DNA of 9,306 nt. Source: an uncultured Oscillospiraceae bacterium (GTDB lineage: Bacteria > Bacillota > Clostridia > Oscillospirales > Oscillospiraceae). Shown here in pieces: positions 8,123-9,306 of this stretch; the stretch's first letter is position 1, and the number at the start of each line of letters is the position of its first letter. The notes beneath the pieces were generated by a model, which worked only from the letters and a program-made list of their open reading frames with translations, was not told the DNA's origin and did no database searches. Location: assembly GCA_937915075.1 (NCBI GenBank), contig CALDMA010000002.1:1-9306 (forward strand). Direction: 5' to 3'. A program made the translations under genes and the position numbers.

Positions 8123-9046
8123 TCAGCCCTGTGCCGCGTGAAGAAACTCCTGCATTTTCTCGATATACAGCTTGCCGACGCTGCTGAGGATCTGGTTTTT
8201 CTTCACAATGTAGCCGACCTTCATCACGCCGTTGATGGGGCTGTCGTCCGAAAGGGGGATGACGCGGTAGTCCCCGCCGTTGAGCTCCTCGCACACGATG
8301 CCCGAGCAGAGCGTGTAGCCGTAGAGCCCGACCATCAGGTTGACCATCGTGGCGCGGTCGTTGACCTTGACGGTCTGGGAGTAGTCGTTCATGGACGACA
8401 GCTCCTCGGAGAAGTAGAACGAATCGTTTCCGCCCTGCTCAAAGGAGAGGAAGGGGTAATCGCTCAGCTCCTCGCCGTGGATCTCCGCGCGGTCGGCGAG
8501 CGGGTGATTTTTCCACAGAAAGACGTAGGACTTGCAGTCCATCAGCTCGTGGAACTCAATGTCATTCGCGCGGAGGATCTTCGTGATGACGTTGCGGTTG
8601 AAGTCGCTGAGGTAGAGAATGCCGATCTCGCTGCGCAGGCTTGCGACGTCGTCGATGACCTCGCGCGTCTTGCTCTCGCGGATGGCGAAATCATATTTGG
8701 CGGTATCGAAGCTCTTGGCCATCTCTACGAAGGCCTTGACCGCGAAGGAGTAGTGCTGCGTCGTCACGCCGAACTTCTTTTTCAGCTCGTTGGGATGCGC
8801 GTACTTCTCCGCCAGCGTCTCATACTGGTGGTAGACCTGTCGGGCATAGTCGATGAACTCCTGCCCGTCGTTCGTCAGCGTCACGCCGCGTCCGCTGCGG
8901 TGGAAGATGGTGATGCCGAGCTCGCGCTCCAGCTCCTGCATCGCGCCGGTGAGCGAGGGCTGGGCGATGTAGAGCCGTTCCGCCGCCTTGTTCATCGAGC
9001 CGGTCTCGGAAATGGCGATGGCATAGTGGAGCTGTTGGAGCGTCAT
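8123..9046 (-). CDS. LysR-family regulator, MtaR/MetR-like
   Basis: This 307-residue DNA-binding regulator has the usual LysR length. The winged helix-turn-helix spans about residues 1-60 (SMNKAAERLYIAQPSLTGAM with the following ELERELG and FHRSGRGVTLT). A linker helix follows, then the effector-binding domain. The QHY at 97-99 opening that domain and the run of YANPE-like residues before it resemble streptococcal MtaR/MetR and CmbR-type sulfur regulators. It lies directly upstream of metQNI on the same strand, with a MET-box-like palindrome between. The inferred role is control of methionine uptake, with an O-acetylserine/homoserine- or homocysteine-type effector known for relatives. The ATG has GGAGG 9 nt upstream. 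LysR family is certain; the sulfur role is a good inference. Confidence 0.93.
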   Translation of the reverse strand: MTLQQLHYAIAISETGSMNKAAERLYIAQPSLTGAMQELERELGITIFHRSGRGVTLTNDGQEFIDYARQVYHQYETLAEKYAHPNELKKKFGVTTQHYSFAVKAFVEMAKSFDTAKYDFAIRESKTREVIDDVASLRSEIGILYLSDFNRNVITKILRANDIEFHELMDCKSYVFLWKNHPLADRAEIHGEELSDYPFLSFEQGGNDSFYFSEELSSMNDYSQTVKVNDRATMVNLMVGLYGYTLCSGIVCEELNGGDYRVIPLSDDSPINGVMKVGYIVKKNQILSSVGKLYIEKMQEFLHAAQG

Positions 9047-9077
9047 GGGCGTGTTCCTCCGCGTTCAGAATGAAAAA

Positions 9078-9106
9078 AGTATAGCATACGGGCGGACAAA
9101 ATTCAA
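9078..9106 (-). promoter_or_regulatory. Promoter for the LysR gene
   Basis: On the minus strand TTGAAT (9106-9101), 17 bp, TATACT (9083-9078). The predicted start is near 9071, leaving a leader of about 25 nt. Its -35 lies in the left arm of the inverted repeat at 9100-9131 and is identical to the -35 of the divergent promoter. Confidence 0.7.
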
Positions 9107-9131
9107 GCGCGGCGGGCGCTGCGCTTGAATT
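9100..9131. repeat. Inverted repeat holding both divergent -35 elements
   Basis: AATTCAAGCGC (9100-9110) and GCGCTTGAATT (9121-9131) are perfect 11-bp arms around a GC-rich 10-bp centre. Each arm contains the TTGAAT -35 of one of the two back-to-back promoters, so a protein on this dyad would control both the LysR and Rrf2 genes. It could be an autoregulatory site for the Rrf2 protein; this is inference. Confidence 0.6.
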
Positions 9132-9153
9132 CCTACAAAGTATATGGTATTAT
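9125..9153 (+). promoter_or_regulatory. Promoter for the Rrf2-family gene
   Basis: TTGAAT (9125-9130), 17 bp, TATTAT (9148-9153). The start would be near 9160, about 26 nt before the ATG at 9186, which has a GGAAGGTG-type ribosome binding site. Confidence 0.7.
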
Positions 9154-9185
9154 AGAGAAAAACTTAAAAAACGGAAGGTGAGCCT

Positions 9186-9306
9186 ATGCGTATCTCGACC
9201 AAGGGACGCTATGCGCTGCGCCTGATGCTCGACCTCGCGGAGCATCAGGGAGACGGCTGCGTATCGCTCAAGGACGTTGCCCAACGGCAGGATATCTCCA
9301 AAAAAT
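9186..9306 (+). CDS. Rrf2-family transcriptional regulator (5' end only)
   Basis: Only the first 40 codons lie in the window; the gene runs off the right edge. The opening MRISTKGRYALRLMLDLAEH is characteristic of the Rrf2 winged helix-turn-helix, a family that includes IscR (iron-sulfur cluster sensing) and CymR (cysteine metabolism). The following VSLKDVAQRQDISKK fits the recognition helix region. The cysteines that would identify an IscR-type cluster, and the downstream genes (iscS/iscU or cysK), are outside the window, so the subtype cannot be chosen. Its divergence from an MtaR-like LysR gene would fit either sulfur role. Confidence 0.9.
   Translation, partial: MRISTKGRYALRLMLDLAEHQGDGCVSLKDVAQRQDISKK

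Noticed and set aside
8095..8125. Terminator for the LysR gene
   Set aside because: Only a weak GGGCT/AGCCC pairing with a 15-nt loop and a short T-run is seen on the minus strand; not enough to call.

Overview
The window looks like chromosomal DNA from a GC-rich member of the Bacillota, most likely a Clostridia/Oscillospiraceae-type anaerobe. The basis is strong GGAGG ribosome binding sites, sigma-A-type promoters with 17-18 bp spacers, a type III glutamine synthetase, a lipoprotein-type MetQ, an MtaR-like LysR regulator and an Rrf2 regulator. This is inferred from gene content only; no taxonomic marker is complete here. No phage, insertion sequence or CRISPR was seen.

Layout: tRNA-Ser(UGA) on the minus strand (37-124), divergent from a formate/nitrite-family channel gene (337-1110). 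A 259-bp gap follows. It holds a minus-strand promoter that runs straight into a terminator-like hairpin, a 25-bp palindrome, and the promoter for glnN. Then come glnN (type III glutamine synthetase, 1370-3472) and pyrG (CTP synthase, 3546-5144), each closed by strong hairpins. From 5224 leftward-transcribed genes meet pyrG head-on: metQ, metN and metI (methionine ABC importer) in that transcription order, preceded by a short leader ORF (7866-7934), a promoter and a LysR-type operator region. Upstream on the same strand is the LysR gene (8123-9046). Divergent from it is the start of an Rrf2-family regulator that runs off the window.

How the genes fit together: 7800-9306 reads as a sulfur amino acid control hub. 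An MtaR/MetR-like LysR protein is encoded directly upstream of metQNI. A sequence very close to the streptococcal MET-box lies near -65 of the predicted metQ promoter, where LysR proteins usually bind. The 22-codon leader ORF has an excellent ribosome binding site and encodes three Arg-Met pairs and two Cys. glnN and pyrG are linked by glutamine, made by one and consumed by the other.

The most unusual feature is MetQ itself. After a normal lipoprotein signal, the part that is normally the C-terminal half of NlpA/MetQ proteins comes first, and the part that is normally N-terminal comes last. The gene therefore encodes a circular permutation of the family. The leader peptide and the promoter-hairpin module next to the channel gene are the next most interesting items.
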